Assembly: GCF_014636275.1 (NCBI RefSeq) | Contig: NZ_BMEB01000004.1 | Location: 62,001-126,000, forward strand | DNA length: 64,000 nt | Origin: Cellulomonas carbonis | GTDB lineage: Bacteria; Actinomycetota; Actinomycetes; Actinomycetales; Cellulomonadaceae | Direction of reading: 5' to 3' | In this document: positions 55,538 to 64,000 of the stretch, one piece after another | Numbering within the stretch: position 1 is the stretch's first letter | Layout of the letters: every line of letters begins with the position of its first letter | Notes under the pieces: model-generated | What the model saw: the letters and a program-made list of their open reading frames with translations, nothing else | The model's database searches: none | Told to the model about the DNA's origin: nothing | Translations under genes and position numbers: made by a program

Positions 55538-58141
55538 ATGCGCATCGTCCACGTCTCGGCCCACTACCCGCCGAACCTCGTCAGCGGGGGGACCCTCGTC
55601 CCGCAGCGGGTCGCACGCGAGCTGGTGCGCCGCGGGCACGAGGTCCACGTGTACGCGGGACACCTCGACCCCGAGCGCGAACCGCTGGAGACCTGGGACG
55701 AGGTCGACGAGGAGGGCGTCCGCGTCCGCTGGGTCGTCACGACGCCCTGGACGGCGTGGTCGGACCCGCGCAACAGCCTCAACCCCGACGTGACGCAGGA
55801 CTTCGAGCAGTGGCTCGGCGAGGTGCGGCCCGACGTCGTGCACGTGCACTCGCTGCAGACCCTCGGCGCGGGTCTCGTCGCGGCCGCGCGGCGCTCGGGT
55901 GCGGCCGTCGTCGTGACCATGCACGACTTCTGGTGGACGTGCGCGCGGCAGTTCCTCGTCGCGCCCGACATGACGCCGTGCTCGCTCGTCGTCGACTGCG
56001 GCGACTGCCCGTGCGCGGCGAGCCACGACTGGCTCGAGGCGCGCAACGCGCGGCTGCGGCCGCTGCTCGACGAGGCGCACGTCGTGCTCGCGCCGTCCCG
56101 CAGCGCGGCTCGGGTCATGGCGGCCAACGGCGTCGACGCGCGCCGGCTGCGCGTCGACGAGAACGGGCTCCCGCCCGACGAGCTCGCGGTCGACGCGGGG
56201 GTCGCGGCCGACGGTGAGCGGGCCCCGGGCGCGCCGGCCGACCGGGCCGACGTCGCGAGCGGGCCGCTGCGCCTCATGTTCGCGGGCGGCACGGACCCCA
56301 TGAAGGGCCTCGACGTGCTCCTCGAGGCCGTCCGGGCGCTGCCCGACGACGGCTCGTGGCAGCTCGACGCCTACGGGGTCCAGGACCGTCCCGTCCCGCG
56401 CGGGGTCCGCGCGCTCCCGCCGTACGGCCGGCACGAGCTCGCGTCGGTGCTGGCCCAGCACGACGTGCTCGTGCTGCCCTCCGTCATGCGCGAGTCGCAC
56501 TCCATCCTCACGCGGGAGGCGCTCGCGGCGGGGCTCGCCGTCGTCTGCACGGACACGCTCGGGCCCGAGGAGGCCGTGCACCACGGGGTCAACGGGCTCG
56601 TCGTCCCCGCCGCGGACCCGGACGCCCTCGGTGACGCCCTCGGCCGCCTCGCCGCGGACCGTGCCCTCACCGCGCGGCTGCGCCAGGGCGGCCTCGTGGC
56701 GCCGATCCGGTCGCTGACGGACCAGGTCGACGGTCTGGAGGACCTGTACGGCGAGGTCGTCGCCGGGCTCACCGGACCCGCCGAGGTCACCGTGACGGAC
56801 GACGCGACGCTCGAGGCCGAGGAGGCCCTCCTGCAGCGCGTCCTCGTCGTCGTCGGGATCCAGGGTGCGGCGCTGCGGTACCGCGCGCACCTGCCCGCCG
56901 AGGCCCTGCGCCTGCACGGCGTCCGGGCGGTCGTGCGTCACTACCGCGACCCCGAGCTGCCCGAGCTCGCCGCGCGCGCGGACGCCGTCGTGCTGTACCG
57001 CGTGCCCGCGACGCGCCAGGTCGCCGACCTCGTCGCGGCGATCCGCGCGCGACCGCGCGCCGTGCCGGTCGTCTTCGACATCGACGACCTGATCTTCGAC
57101 CCGGGCCTGCGGGGCCAGGTGCACGGGCTGCACGTCCTCTCGGAGGACGAGGAGGCCCTGTGGTGGCGCGGCGTCGCGCGCTACCGGACGACCATGGAGA
57201 TGTGCGACGCGTACATCGGCAGCACCGAGGCGCTGTGCGAGCACGCGACGACGGTCACGGGGCTGCCGTCGTTCCGGTTCCCCAACGGTGCGGGACGGGA
57301 CCTCGCGCGGCTGAGCGAGGAGGCGATGCGCGCGCCCCGCGAGGACGGCCCGCCGCGCATCGGCTACTTCAGCGGGACCAACACGCACGACGCCGACTGG
57401 GCGGTCGTCGAGCCCGCCGTCGTGCGCGTCCTCGCCGAGCGCCCCGACGTCGAGCTCTGGCTGGGCGGCATGCTCACGACGGGTCCCGCGCTCGAGCCGT
57501 ACGCCGACCGGGTCCGGCGCCTGCCGATGCTGCCGTGGACGGAGCTGCCCGCGCGGCTGCGCCAGGTCGACGTCAACCTCGCGCCGCTCGTCCTCGACAA
57601 CCGGTTCAACGAGGCCAAGTCGGCGATCAAGTGGCTCGAGGCGGCGCTCGTCGGCACGCCGACCGTCGCGTCGCCGACGCAGCCCTTCCGCGAGGCGATC
57701 ACCGACGGCGAGACCGGTGTGCTCGCGGCGACCGAGGACGAGTGGGCCGAGGGCATCGGCCGCCTGCTCGACGACGCGCTCCTGCGCCGTCGGACGGGGA
57801 GCCTCGCACGGCGCGAGGCCCTGCTGCGCTGGGGCCCCCACACCCAGGGTGCGGTGTACCTCGACGCGCTGCGGCGCGCGGCCGCCGTCCGCCGGGACGT
57901 CGGCCCACGACGCCCGACGGGCTGGGAGCCGGTGCTCGACGACGAGCCGTTCGACGCCGCCGAGGCGTGGGTCGACCCATACCCCCTCCCGCGCCGCACG
58001 ACGGCAGCATGGCGGTCCGCCGTCGTCGCGACGGCCCCCGGGCGCAAGGCCGCGGCGGCCTACCGCGTGCTGAGGACCGCGGGTCCGGGTGCCGTGGCGC
58101 GCAAGACGCTCCAGGTGGCACGCCGCTCGACCGCGCGCTGA
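55538..58141 (+). CDS. fused double glycosyltransferase (GT4-GT4)
   Basis: 867 residues from ATG 55538, about twice the length of one GT4 enzyme. First unit (1-415): IVHVSAHYPPNLVSGGTLVP, TMHDFWWTCARQFLVAP with a Cys-rich insertion (CSLVVDCGDCPCAASHD), FAGGTDPMKGLDVLLEAV and SVMRESHSILTREALAAGLA. Second unit (430-800): VLVVVGIQGAALRYRAHLPA, VVFDIDDLIFDPGL, RIGYFSGTNTHDADW and NEAKSAIKWLEAALVGTPTV. Each has a usable nucleotide-sugar site, so two successive sugars may be added by one protein. Monocistronic between the small operon and the SpoIID-like gene. Confidence 0.88.
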   Translation: MRIVHVSAHYPPNLVSGGTLVPQRVARELVRRGHEVHVYAGHLDPEREPLETWDEVDEEGVRVRWVVTTPWTAWSDPRNSLNPDVTQDFEQWLGEVRPDVVHVHSLQTLGAGLVAAARRSGAAVVVTMHDFWWTCARQFLVAPDMTPCSLVVDCGDCPCAASHDWLEARNARLRPLLDEAHVVLAPSRSAARVMAANGVDARRLRVDENGLPPDELAVDAGVAADGERAPGAPADRADVASGPLRLMFAGGTDPMKGLDVLLEAVRALPDDGSWQLDAYGVQDRPVPRGVRALPPYGRHELASVLAQHDVLVLPSVMRESHSILTREALAAGLAVVCTDTLGPEEAVHHGVNGLVVPAADPDALGDALGRLAADRALTARLRQGGLVAPIRSLTDQVDGLEDLYGEVVAGLTGPAEVTVTDDATLEAEEALLQRVLVVVGIQGAALRYRAHLPAEALRLHGVRAVVRHYRDPELPELAARADAVVLYRVPATRQVADLVAAIRARPRAVPVVFDIDDLIFDPGLRGQVHGLHVLSEDEEALWWRGVARYRTTMEMCDAYIGSTEALCEHATTVTGLPSFRFPNGAGRDLARLSEEAMRAPREDGPPRIGYFSGTNTHDADWAVVEPAVVRVLAERPDVELWLGGMLTTGPALEPYADRVRRLPMLPWTELPARLRQVDVNLAPLVLDNRFNEAKSAIKWLEAALVGTPTVASPTQPFREAITDGETGVLAATEDEWAEGIGRLLDDALLRRRTGSLARREALLRWGPHTQGAVYLDALRRAAAVRRDVGPRRPTGWEPVLDDEPFDAAEAWVDPYPLPRRTTAAWRSAVVATAPGRKAAAAYRVLRTAGPGAVARKTLQVARRSTAR

Positions 58142-58262
58142 ACGCTGCCGCTCGGTCCGGGTGACCGGCCGACGACGGCGGCGCGGCGGGTCGGCCTGCC
58201 CGTGTCGGGGCTGGTAGGAAGTCCTGCGACCCCACCCCTTCCCGGGGGGTGTCACGCCGTCC

Positions 58263-58268
58263 TACGCT
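58263..58268 (+). promoter_or_regulatory. -10 box of the SpoIID-like gene
   Basis: TACGCT, 28 nt before GTG 58296; GGGAGGAC lies between as ribosome-binding site. Confidence 0.45.
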
Positions 58269-58295
58269 CGAAGAACCCGTCCGGGAGGACGCACC

Positions 58296-61010
58296 GTGAA
58301 GACCCTCCGTCGACTTCTCGCCGCGACCACGGCGGCCGCCGTGACCGCCGTCCTCGCGCTCGTGCCGGTCGGCGCCGCGCAGGCCGCCGAGGAGGTCTAC
58401 CCGGCCCCGTCGTCGGGCTACTGGACCGTGGACGGCCGCGGGTGGGGCCACGGACGCGGGATGTCGCAGTGGGGGTCACAGGGTGCGGCGCTCCAGGGCG
58501 TACCGGCGCACCGGATCCTCTCGTTCTACTACCCGGGCACCAACCAGCACTTCCTCGGCAACCCGCGGGTCACGGTCGCGCTCACGCGGTACGCGCCGAC
58601 GTCGTCGGTGACGGTGTGGAGCCCGCGCGGTCGCACGATCCGGATGGGCGGGATCAGCGCCGAGCAGATCCTCCCGGCGGGACGCTGGACGGTGACCGTC
58701 TCCGGCGGGACCGTGACGGCGCAGCGACGCGCGCACGGTGACCCCACCGGACCGGTGACCGAGACCCGGACGTACACGGGTGCGCTGAACACGACGGTGC
58801 TGCGGTTCGAGTCCTGCACCGGGGCCACGGTGTCGACCTGCGACCAGGGCGGCATGGTCGTCGCGCCGTCGTCGACGTCGACGACGGGCCGCTGGTACCG
58901 CGGCGACCTGCAGATCGTGCCCACGGGCAGCGGCGGCGGCGCAGGCTTCGACGTGCGCAACGGCGTCTTCATGGAGGACTACCTGCGCAGCGTCGTCCCG
59001 CGCGAGTCGCCCGCGTCGTGGGAGTACGCGGCGCTCGAGGCGCAGTCCGTCGCCGCCCGCAGCTACGCGTGGCACAAGGTCGTCAACGGCAACCCGCTGT
59101 GCGACACGACGGCGTGCCAGGTCTACTTCGGGCGCGGTGACGCGAACGCGGCGGGCGACGTCACGGAGCCCTACGAGCACGCGCGGACGGACGAGGCGAT
59201 CCGGCGCACGGGCGGGACGGTCCTGTACTACGGCGGGCGGATCGCGTTCACCGAGTTCTCGTCGAACAACGGCGGGTGGACCACCGCGAGCGACGTGGCC
59301 TACCAGGTCGCGAAGGAGGACCCCTGGACGGGTCCCTCGGCGCCGCGCACGACGTGGGAGCAGCGGCTCACCGTGGCGGCCGTCGAGCAGTCGTGCCCGT
59401 CCGGCGGGAAGCTGCGCAACCTCGTCGTCGTGAGCCGCACGGGCCTCGGGCCCCTGGGCGGCCGCGTCACCAGGGCCCGGCTCGAGTGCACGACCGGGAA
59501 CCGCGAGATCTCCACCCCCGCGTTCGGGATGTACTCGAGCTGGTGGAAGCCCCGCCCGACGACGCCCGTCCTGGGCAGCCCCGCGATCTCGGCCACGACG
59601 ACCGCGCCCGGCCAGCCCGTCGTCCTCGGCGTGACGCCGAACGTGAGCATGTCGTGGACGCTCACCGTGCGGGACACGAGCACGGGCCGCGTCGCGCAGA
59701 CCGTGACCGGGAGCGCGACCGTGGGCGTCCGCTTCAACGCCGGGTGGGACACGAGCTACAGCCCGCGGGCCGTGGGCGTGTCGCCGTACGTCGGCCCCGG
59801 GGTCTACGAGCTCACGCTCGTCGGCAAGGACGCGACCGGGAAGACGACGGCTCCCGTGGTGCGCAGGGTCACCGTGACGAAGCCGGCGGACCCGCCGCGC
59901 GTGGCCGCCGTGCCGCTCGTGCCGAACGCGGGGTACGTCGCGCTGCCGCCCAAGCGCCTGCTCGACACGCGCACGACCTTCCAGTCGCTCGGCGCGGGGC
60001 AGCGCGTCGACCTGACGGTGCTGGGCCGTGAGGGCATCCCGACCACCGGGGTCAGCGCGGTCGTCCTCAACGTCACGATGGTGACCCCCACCACGGACGG
60101 GCACCTGCGGATCTGGCCCGCGGGCTCGAACCTCCCGAACGCGTCGGCCGTGAACACGACCGGGCGGCGGACGCAGGCGAGCCTCGTGACGGTCGGTGTG
60201 GGCGGCCAGGGCAAGGTGAGCCTGTGGAACGCGGCGGGGACGACGCACTACCTCGTCGACGTGCTGGGCTACTACACGACCTCGCTGACCACCTCCTCGC
60301 GCTACCTCGCCGCGCAGGCGCCCGTCCGTGCCGCCGACACGCGCTCGGGCGGTCCGCTCACCGCGACGACGCCGCTCACGGTGGACGTCGCCGCCGCGCT
60401 CGGCCAGCCCGCGGGCTCGATCTCGGCCGCCACGGTCAACGTCACGACGACGAGGGCCGGCGGCAACGGGTACGTCGTCGCGTACGGGTCGGGCGCCCTG
60501 CCGCCCACGTCGACGGTCAACCACATGCCCGGCGCGGACGTCGCGAACCGGGCGGTCGTGCCCGTCGTGAACGGGAAGGTCACCGTGGCGCTGCGCGGTG
60601 CCCCCGCGCACGTCGTCGTGGACGTCACGGGCTGGTACGCGGCCCGCGGCGCGACGACGGGTGCGGTCTTCACCCCGGTCCAGCCGAGCCGGCTGCTCGA
60701 CACGCGCTCCGGGCGTCCGCTCGGGGCGGGGGAGACGCGGTCGCTCACCGTGACCGGCGGCGTCGTGCCGAACGGGGCGACCGCGCTCGTCGGGACGCTG
60801 ACCGCCGTCGAGCAGACCGCGCCCGTGACCCACGCACGCGTGTGGCCCGCGGGTCTGCCGCTCACGCCGACGTCGGACCTCAACTCCGGGAGCGGCCGGA
60901 CGCAGTCCAACACGGTCGTCGTCCGCCCGGGCACCGGGGGAGCCGTCCAGCTCTACAACGACGCGGGCCAGTCCGACCTGATCCTCGACGCGGTGGGCTA
61001 CTTCCGCTGA
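58296..61010 (+). CDS. secreted SpoIID/LytB-domain protein with three C-terminal repeats
   Basis: 904 residues from GTG 58296 with GGGAGGACGCACC upstream. Signal peptide LLAATTAAAVTAVLALVPVG ending AQAA. SpoIID-type region (about 40-420): WTVDGRGWGHGRGMSQWGSQ, FMEDYLRSVVPRESPASW (the catalytic Glu region), EAQSVAARSYAW and FTEFSSNNGGWT. SpoIID enzymes are lytic transglycosylases for denuded glycan in spore formers; here it is a wall enzyme of a non-sporulating organism. Residues 440-540 look like an Ig-type linker. Repeats at 547-664, 670-785 and 792-904 match, one by one, the three repeats of the amidase at 46287. Confidence 0.92.
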   Translation: MKTLRRLLAATTAAAVTAVLALVPVGAAQAAEEVYPAPSSGYWTVDGRGWGHGRGMSQWGSQGAALQGVPAHRILSFYYPGTNQHFLGNPRVTVALTRYAPTSSVTVWSPRGRTIRMGGISAEQILPAGRWTVTVSGGTVTAQRRAHGDPTGPVTETRTYTGALNTTVLRFESCTGATVSTCDQGGMVVAPSSTSTTGRWYRGDLQIVPTGSGGGAGFDVRNGVFMEDYLRSVVPRESPASWEYAALEAQSVAARSYAWHKVVNGNPLCDTTACQVYFGRGDANAAGDVTEPYEHARTDEAIRRTGGTVLYYGGRIAFTEFSSNNGGWTTASDVAYQVAKEDPWTGPSAPRTTWEQRLTVAAVEQSCPSGGKLRNLVVVSRTGLGPLGGRVTRARLECTTGNREISTPAFGMYSSWWKPRPTTPVLGSPAISATTTAPGQPVVLGVTPNVSMSWTLTVRDTSTGRVAQTVTGSATVGVRFNAGWDTSYSPRAVGVSPYVGPGVYELTLVGKDATGKTTAPVVRRVTVTKPADPPRVAAVPLVPNAGYVALPPKRLLDTRTTFQSLGAGQRVDLTVLGREGIPTTGVSAVVLNVTMVTPTTDGHLRIWPAGSNLPNASAVNTTGRRTQASLVTVGVGGQGKVSLWNAAGTTHYLVDVLGYYTTSLTTSSRYLAAQAPVRAADTRSGGPLTATTPLTVDVAAALGQPAGSISAATVNVTTTRAGGNGYVVAYGSGALPPTSTVNHMPGADVANRAVVPVVNGKVTVALRGAPAHVVVDVTGWYAARGATTGAVFTPVQPSRLLDTRSGRPLGAGETRSLTVTGGVVPNGATALVGTLTAVEQTAPVTHARVWPAGLPLTPTSDLNSGSGRTQSNTVVVRPGTGGAVQLYNDAGQSDLILDAVGYFR
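59934..61007 (+). repeat. coding region of three about 115-residue repeats (SpoIID-like protein)
   Basis: Marks are LLDTR/AADTR/LLDTR near each start and DVLGYY, DVTGWY, DAVGYF at each end; the middle repeats of both proteins share GNGYV...TSTVNH(L/M)PGADVANR almost word for word. Confidence 0.85.
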
Positions 61011-61015
61011 GGTGC

Positions 61016-61047
61016 GGTCCGGCCGGGCCCTCGGGCTCGGCCGGACC
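61016..61047. terminator. terminator between SpoIID-like and DUF2304 genes
   Basis: Perfect 10-bp arms 61016-61025 and 61038-61047 (GGTCCGGCCG / CGGCCGGACC) between convergent genes. Confidence 0.6.
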
Positions 61048-61069
61048 CACCGCCCGGTGCGTGGCGCGG

Positions 61070-61459
61070 CTACGCGCCGTCGTCGTGCGGCGGCTCCAGG
61101 CCGGGGCGGCGGACGCCCGCGTCGCGGTGCGCGTCGAGCTCCTGGCGCAGGAGCGCGACCTCCTCCGCGAGCGTCCGCGTCTCCTCCTCGAGGTTCGACA
61201 GCTCGACGCTGAACTGGACGAGCACGACCAGTGCGATGACGCCGCCGACGAGGAACAGCAGGTTGACGGGGGTCTGCACGCCGAGGAGTCGGGCTGTCCC
61301 GACGAGCGCGCCCGGGAACGCACCGAGCAGGACGATGCCGGCGCCGAGCACGAACCACGCGCTCGCGTACTTCTCGCGCACCCGGCGGGAGCGCAGCAGC
61401 ACGAGCATGACCGCGACGGTGAGCACCGCGAGGACGAGCGCGGTCGCGTAGGCCGTCAT
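61070..61459 (-). CDS. DUF2304 membrane protein
   Basis: 129 residues from ATG 61459. Three hydrophobic helices (3-22, 35-55, 65-85) with RVREKYASAWFVLGAGIVLL in between, then a charged heptad tail (ELSNLEEETRTLAEEVALLR). This is the DUF2304 pattern. Such genes nearly always follow a GT2 gene of the polyprenyl-phosphate sugar synthase type, as here (ATGA overlap with the previous gene), and the protein likely helps that enzyme at the membrane. Confidence 0.9.
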   Translation of the reverse strand: MTAYATALVLAVLTVAVMLVLLRSRRVREKYASAWFVLGAGIVLLGAFPGALVGTARLLGVQTPVNLLFLVGGVIALVVLVQFSVELSNLEEETRTLAEEVALLRQELDAHRDAGVRRPGLEPPHDDGA

Positions 61460-62217
61460 GCGTGCTGCTCCGGGGCGCTCGAGGTGCTCGGTGGTCTGGT
61501 GGCCGCGGGCCGGCTCAGCGCGACGACGAGCGCGAGCAGGGCCCGGACGAGGAACACGGCGGCCTTGACCGGCGACTGCGACGGCGTCCCGCCCTGCCGG
61601 GCGCGCATCGTCACCGGGACCTGCCGCACGGTCAGCCCGGCACGGGCCGCGAGCACCAGCGCCTCGACCGTGTCGCCCAGGTACTCGGCGGGGTACTCGC
61701 GCGCGAACAGCACCAGCGCCCGCGGCCCGACGTACTTGAAGCCCGACGTGGTGTCGGTCAGCCGCGTGCGCGTGACGCGCGACAGGATGACCGACAGCAG
61801 ACGCATCGCGGCGCGCCGCGGGCCGCGGGCGGCGTAGCTCCCGACGCCCGCGAACCGTGCGCCGATCACGAGGTCGGCGCGCTCGTCGGCCGCCGCGCGC
61901 AGCAGGTCGGGGACGGCGAGCGGGTCGTGCTGCCCGTCCGCGTCGAGCTGGACGACACCCGTGTACCCGTTCCGGACGGCGTACTTGAAGCCCGCGCGCA
62001 TCGCGCCGCCGACGCCGAGGTTGTACGGCAGGTCCAGGACTGCGGCGCCCGCGGCCCGCGCGAGCTGCGCCGTGCGGTCGGTCGACCCGTCGCTCACGAC
62101 GAGGACGTCGGCGTCCAGACCCGAGGCGCGGACCTCGGCGAGCACCGCGGGGAGCGCCTCCTCCTCGTTCCACGCGGGGATGACCACGAGGAGGCTGCGC
62201 GGGGACGGCGTCGGCAC
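61456..62217 (-). CDS. polyprenyl-phosphate glycosyltransferase (GT2, DPM1-like)
   Basis: 253 residues from GTG 62217. GT-A signature: LLVVIPAWNEEEALPAVLAE, VLVVSDGSTDRTAQLARAAG, NLGVGGAMRAGFKYA and VVQLDADGQHDPLAVPDLL (DxD), then DTTSGFKYVGPRAL. Enzymes of this group move a sugar from a nucleotide to polyprenyl phosphate on the inner face of the membrane, making a donor for sugar addition outside. The TAGCCT box at 62224-62229 could give a leaderless transcript, although the gene also follows wecB closely. Confidence 0.9.
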   Translation of the reverse strand: MPTPSPRSLLVVIPAWNEEEALPAVLAEVRASGLDADVLVVSDGSTDRTAQLARAAGAAVLDLPYNLGVGGAMRAGFKYAVRNGYTGVVQLDADGQHDPLAVPDLLRAAADERADLVIGARFAGVGSYAARGPRRAAMRLLSVILSRVTRTRLTDTTSGFKYVGPRALVLFAREYPAEYLGDTVEALVLAARAGLTVRQVPVTMRARQGGTPSQSPVKAAVFLVRALLALVVALSRPAATRPPSTSSAPEQHA

Positions 62218-62219
62218 GG

Positions 62220-63335
62220 TCAGAGGCTACCGGCGCGCGTCGCGACGAAGCCGAGCTCGTCGAGCGTCGCGGCGATCTGCTCGCTCGGGCGGAACCGGTC
62301 GAGCTCCGACGGCCGCCGCAGCTCGCGCCACCCGTCGAGGAACGCCGTCAGCCGGGCCGCGTCCATGCGCGTCAGGACGACGTTGGCGCCCAGGCCCTGG
62401 TGGCGCTCGGTGCGCTCGCGGTGCACGGCGCACGGGACGCCGAGCACCGCGCACTCCTCCTGCAGCCCGCCCGAGTCCGTCACGACGAAGTCGGCGCGCG
62501 CGAGCATCGGCAGGAACGCCGCGTACGCGCGCTTGTCCCACAGCTGGAAGCGGTCGTCGAAGAGGTGGTCGAGCCCGAGCTCCGTGATGCGGGCTCGCTC
62601 GCTCTCACCCGCGACCATGACGAGCGGCATCGCGTCCCGCGACGCGTGGAGCGTGCGCAGCACCTCCTCGAGGCGCTCGGGCTGGCGCAGCAGCTCGAAC
62701 CGGTGCAGCGTCACGAGCCCGTAGTGCTCGGGCAGGCCCTCGACCTCGGGGGCGCGCTCGAGCGCGCGCCGCAGCGCGTCGACGACGGTGTTGGCGCCCG
62801 TCTCGACGACGACGCCACGGGCGCGTCGCAGGTTCGCGACCTCGCGTGAGGTCGGCGCGAAGTGCAGGTCGGCGAGGCGCCCGACGACGCGACGGTTGAG
62901 CTCCTCCGGGAACGGGCTCAGCATGCTCCCGCTGCGCAGACCCGCCTCGACGTGAGCGACGCGCGCGCCGACGACCCGCCCGAGCACCGCGCCCAGGACG
63001 GTCGTGAACGTGTCGCCGTGCACGACGACGAGGCCCGGGCGGCCGTCGCGCGCGAGGTCGGCGGCGAGTGCGCGGCGCTCGGCGACGGCGGTCCGCAGCA
63101 CGCGCAGCGCCCACGCGGGCACCTGCGCGACGCGGCTGATGTGCGCGAGGTGCCGGCGGGGGACGAGCCACCGCTCGGGGTCGGGTGCGCCGAGGTCGCG
63201 CAGGGTGGGCTCGACCTCGTTCGTGTGCTGGCCGGTGCTCCACAGCGCGACGTCCGCGCCCCGCTCGACGAGCGCCTCGCGCACCGGTGCGACCTTGATG
63301 AGCTCCGCGGTGGTGCCCGCCACGAACGCGATCAT
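62220..63335 (-). CDS. wecB: UDP-N-acetylglucosamine 2-epimerase (WecB/MnaA)
   Basis: 371 residues from ATG 63335, with GGGAGGCGGG upstream. Converts UDP-GlcNAc to UDP-ManNAc for wall polymers. Motifs: MIAFVAGTTAELIKVAPV, GQHTNEVEP, VVHGDTFTTVLGAV, HVEAGLRSGSMLSPFPEELN (active site) and TDSGGLQEECAVLGVPC with ERTERHQGLGANVV. It lacks a small part of the usual N-terminal GTRPE motif (GTTAE instead), so a related epimerase or hydrolase role is possible. Followed 2 bp later by the GT2 gene start. Confidence 0.88.
   Translation of the reverse strand: MIAFVAGTTAELIKVAPVREALVERGADVALWSTGQHTNEVEPTLRDLGAPDPERWLVPRRHLAHISRVAQVPAWALRVLRTAVAERRALAADLARDGRPGLVVVHGDTFTTVLGAVLGRVVGARVAHVEAGLRSGSMLSPFPEELNRRVVGRLADLHFAPTSREVANLRRARGVVVETGANTVVDALRRALERAPEVEGLPEHYGLVTLHRFELLRQPERLEEVLRTLHASRDAMPLVMVAGESERARITELGLDHLFDDRFQLWDKRAYAAFLPMLARADFVVTDSGGLQEECAVLGVPCAVHRERTERHQGLGANVVLTRMDAARLTAFLDGWRELRRPSELDRFRPSEQIAATLDELGFVATRAGSL
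62224..62229 (-). promoter_or_regulatory. possible -10 box inside the wecB 3' end
   Basis: TAGCCT on the minus strand, 6 nt before GTG 62217 and directly before the wecB stop codon. Confidence 0.35.
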
Positions 63336-63364
63336 CGACCCGCCTCCCTGGGTCCGGTGACCCG

Positions 63365-63370
63365 TATCCT
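63365..63370 (+). promoter_or_regulatory. -10 box of the right-edge glycosyltransferase gene
   Basis: TATCCT, 44 nt before ATG 63415; the ribosome-binding site is GAGGAG. Confidence 0.45.
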
Positions 63371-63414
63371 GGGGCCCCACCGTATCCCCGCGGCCCACCC
63401 GAGGAGCGCAGCCC

Positions 63415-64000
63415 ATGGTCGTCGAGCCCCTGGGCGTCGTCGTGCCCGTGATGGACGAGGAGCGCTGGGTCCGCCGCTGCGTCGCCGCCCTCCACGCGGC
63501 CGCCGAGGTCGCCGGGATCACGCTCGACGTGCTCGTGGTCGACGACGGCAGCACGGACGCGACCCCGGCGGTCCTCGACGAGATGGCGGACCGCGGCCTG
63601 GTCCGCGTGCACCACCAGCCCAACCGCGGCCGCTTCGAGGCCCGGCGCACCGGTCTGGAGATGCTCACGACCGAGGACGTGCTGCTGGTCGACTCGCGGG
63701 TCCTGGTCGACCCCGGCGCGTTCGCGCACGTGCAGCGTCTGCGCGCGGAGGACCCCTCGGCCCGCGTCTGGAACGGGCACGTCGAGGTCGACACGTCGAA
63801 CCCCTACGCCGCGTTCTGGTCGGGCATCACGCGCGTGGGCTGGCGCGCGTACTTCGCGCGTCCGCGGCACGTCTCCTACGGACCGGAGGAGTTCGACCGG
63901 TACCCCAAGGGCACGACGATGTTCCTCGCGCCGCGTCGGACGCTGCTCGAGGCGGCGGGCGCGTTCACGTCGCTCTACGACGACGTCCGCCTCGCGAGCG
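63415..64000 (+). CDS. glycosyltransferase family 2, cut by the right edge
   Basis: At least 195 residues from ATG 63415 with CCGAGGAGCGCAGCCC upstream; no stop is reached. GT-A start: LGVVVPVMDEERWVRRCVAA, VLVVDDGSTDATPAVLDEMA, NRGRFEARRTGLEMLTTEDV and LLVDSRVLVDPGAF (position of the DxD motif, here DSR). The visible part otherwise fits a normal GT2 enzyme. Divergent from wecB and part of the same envelope region. Confidence 0.85.
   Translation, partial: MVVEPLGVVVPVMDEERWVRRCVAALHAAAEVAGITLDVLVVDDGSTDATPAVLDEMADRGLVRVHHQPNRGRFEARRTGLEMLTTEDVLLVDSRVLVDPGAFAHVQRLRAEDPSARVWNGHVEVDTSNPYAAFWSGITRVGWRAYFARPRHVSYGPEEFDRYPKGTTMFLAPRRTLLEAAGAFTSLYDDVRLAS

Overview
This is a very GC-rich, fully chromosomal stretch of an actinobacterium, most likely a member of Micrococcales close to Cellulomonas. 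Support for this comes from a WhiB1-type regulator next to a PdtaS-type sensor kinase, a RamB-like regulator next to GTP-dependent PEP carboxykinase, many GTG starts, repeated leaderless -10 boxes (TANNNT 6-8 nt before a start codon), two LytR-CpsA-Psr ligases, DUF3618/holin-family envelope proteins and DUF2505. About 52 protein genes are supported. I see no tRNA, rRNA, insertion sequence, phage module or CRISPR array.

Layout. 1-4.7 kb: an envelope/stress block (LEA-like protein cut by the left edge, phage-holin-family protein, DUF3618 protein, an unassigned protein, YihY/BrkB membrane protein, cupin). 4.7-7.6 kb: an ICMT-like methyltransferase, a helix-turn-helix regulator with conserved cysteines, and a fused HMA-TauE/SafE-cupredoxin protein likely to move copper. 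7.7-10.7 kb: a large GGDEF-EAL signalling protein. 10.7-18.3 kb: RamB-like regulator, pckG, DUF6328 and TspO membrane proteins, NYN nuclease, glutamate dehydrogenase. 18.4-26.3 kb: M15 peptidase, aldo/keto reductase, flavodoxin, a DUF2505-LacI-APC permease operon, pdtaS and whiB1. 26.6-37 kb: small membrane protein, a lone FHA-FtsK/EssC-like triple ATPase, a MacB-type ABC transporter and a NarL-type two-component pair. 37-41 kb: an OmpR-type two-component pair, then purK-purE.

The last 23 kb (41.1-64 kb) is a cell-envelope glycopolymer region: acyltransferase, two LCP ligases, rmlB, a secreted amidase, a methyltransferase with a coiled-coil tail, Wzm-like permease, Wzt-like ATPase with a C-terminal carbohydrate-binding region, several glycosyltransferases, a SpoIID/LytB-type secreted protein, DUF2304 plus a GT2 enzyme, wecB, and a GT2 gene cut by the right edge. 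The most coherent reading is that sugars (including dTDP-rhamnose precursors from RmlB) are polymerised in the cytoplasm, possibly capped by the methyltransferase, exported by the ABC transporter that reads the chain end, and attached to peptidoglycan by the LCP enzymes. The amidase and the SpoIID-like protein share a C-terminal module of three about 115-residue repeats (DTR...DVxGYY type), a candidate wall-binding domain.

Other points of note are a duplicated 41-nt element after pdtaS that can fold as RNA, several unrelated short tandem arrays that begin at or very near stop codons, and a pair of divergent -10 boxes fused into one AGCCTAGGGT sequence.
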